Assembly: GCA_048527645.1 (NCBI GenBank)
Contig: DBGFNI010000018.1
Span: forward strand, 1-6,685
Source of the DNA: HGM12669 sp048527645
Lineage (GTDB): Bacteria > Bacillota > Clostridia > Oscillospirales > CAG-272
Direction: 5' to 3'
Length of the DNA: 6,685 nt
Part shown: positions 6,629-6,685 of the stretch, piece by piece
Numbering within the stretch: the stretch's first letter is position 1
How the letters are laid out: every line of letters begins with the position of its first letter
Program-made: the position numbers and the translations under genes
The notes under the pieces: generated by a model
Seen by the model: only the letters and a program-made list of their open reading frames with translations
Database searches by the model: none
Told to the model about the DNA's origin: nothing

Positions 6629-6644
6629 CACATCGCAACACATC
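6625..6644. repeat. Tandem 10-bp direct repeat at the deo promoter
   Basis: The plus strand contains two perfect abutting copies of GCAACACATC (6625-6634 and 6635-6644). The first overlaps four bases of the -35 hexamer. The 10-bp period is close to one helical turn, so a protein could contact both copies on one face. A further ATGCAA copy lies at 6615-6620 in the promoter spacer. It may be an operator or a chance duplication. Confidence 0.6.
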
Positions 6645-6685
6645 AACAAAAAAGGATTGCCGCCGTGCAGCAATCCTTTTTTGTT
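6645..6685. terminator. Rho-independent terminator, probably bidirectional
   Basis: A perfect 16-bp inverted repeat pairs 6645-6660 with 6670-6685 around a 9-base loop (6661-6669). The GC-containing core GGATTGC/GCAATCC is flanked by A6 on one side and T6 on the other, so both strands would give a hairpin followed by a U run. On the minus strand it ends whatever is transcribed before the deo operon. The repeat reaches the last base of the window, so the stem could extend further. Confidence 0.85.

Noticed and set aside
6323..6673. 116-codon minus-strand frame overlapping the start of deoD
   Set aside because: It runs through the terminator and promoter region and then out of frame through deoD; the DeoD frame has the RBS and all active-site motifs.

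Overview
The window is about 55% GC by eye, densely packed, and every convincing gene lies on the minus strand, so transcription runs from the right end to the left. It looks like the chromosome of a Gram-positive Clostridia member, perhaps Oscillospirales/Ruminococcaceae. The reasons are the strong AGGAGG-type ribosome binding sites, a single-membrane HlyD-like adaptor of the type found beside YggS in that group, and sigma-A-like promoters. The taxonomic call is inference. There is no sign of phage, insertion sequences, CRISPR, tRNA or rRNA.

Reading in the direction of transcription, a perfect 16-bp inverted repeat at the right edge is a rho-independent terminator of the preceding unit. It is followed within about 20 bases by a good promoter (extended -10), a tandem 10-bp repeat at its -35 region, and a strong RBS. 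These serve deoD (purine nucleoside phosphorylase), deoB (phosphopentomutase) and cdd (cytidine deaminase). The three genes overlap by 4 and 8 bases and form a nucleoside salvage/catabolism operon: Cdd deaminates cytidine, DeoD releases purine bases and (deoxy)ribose-1-phosphate, and DeoB converts that to the 5-phosphate for central metabolism.

queA follows cdd after 26 bases, and miaA follows queA after a 133-base gap. Both enzymes modify the tRNA anticodon loop (queuosine at position 34, isopentenyl-A at position 37). No promoter or terminator was recognised between cdd and queA or between queA and miaA, so they are probably read from the deo promoter, at least in part.

A second good promoter candidate overlaps the end and stop codon of miaA and would drive hlyD-like and yggS. 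These two genes are joined by a TAATG stop/start overlap. yggS encodes the PLP-binding homeostasis protein (YlmE in Bacillus). In many Firmicutes its neighbours are sepF, ylmH and divIVA, which would lie left of the window if that order holds. A weak hairpin with a U run directly follows yggS.

Most of the window is ordinary housekeeping DNA. The least understood element is the HlyD-like membrane protein translationally coupled to yggS, with no transporter component in view. Smaller points of interest are the repeat-bearing deo promoter, the internal promoter at the end of miaA, the queA-miaA pairing without tgt, and an open frame in the only sizable gap.
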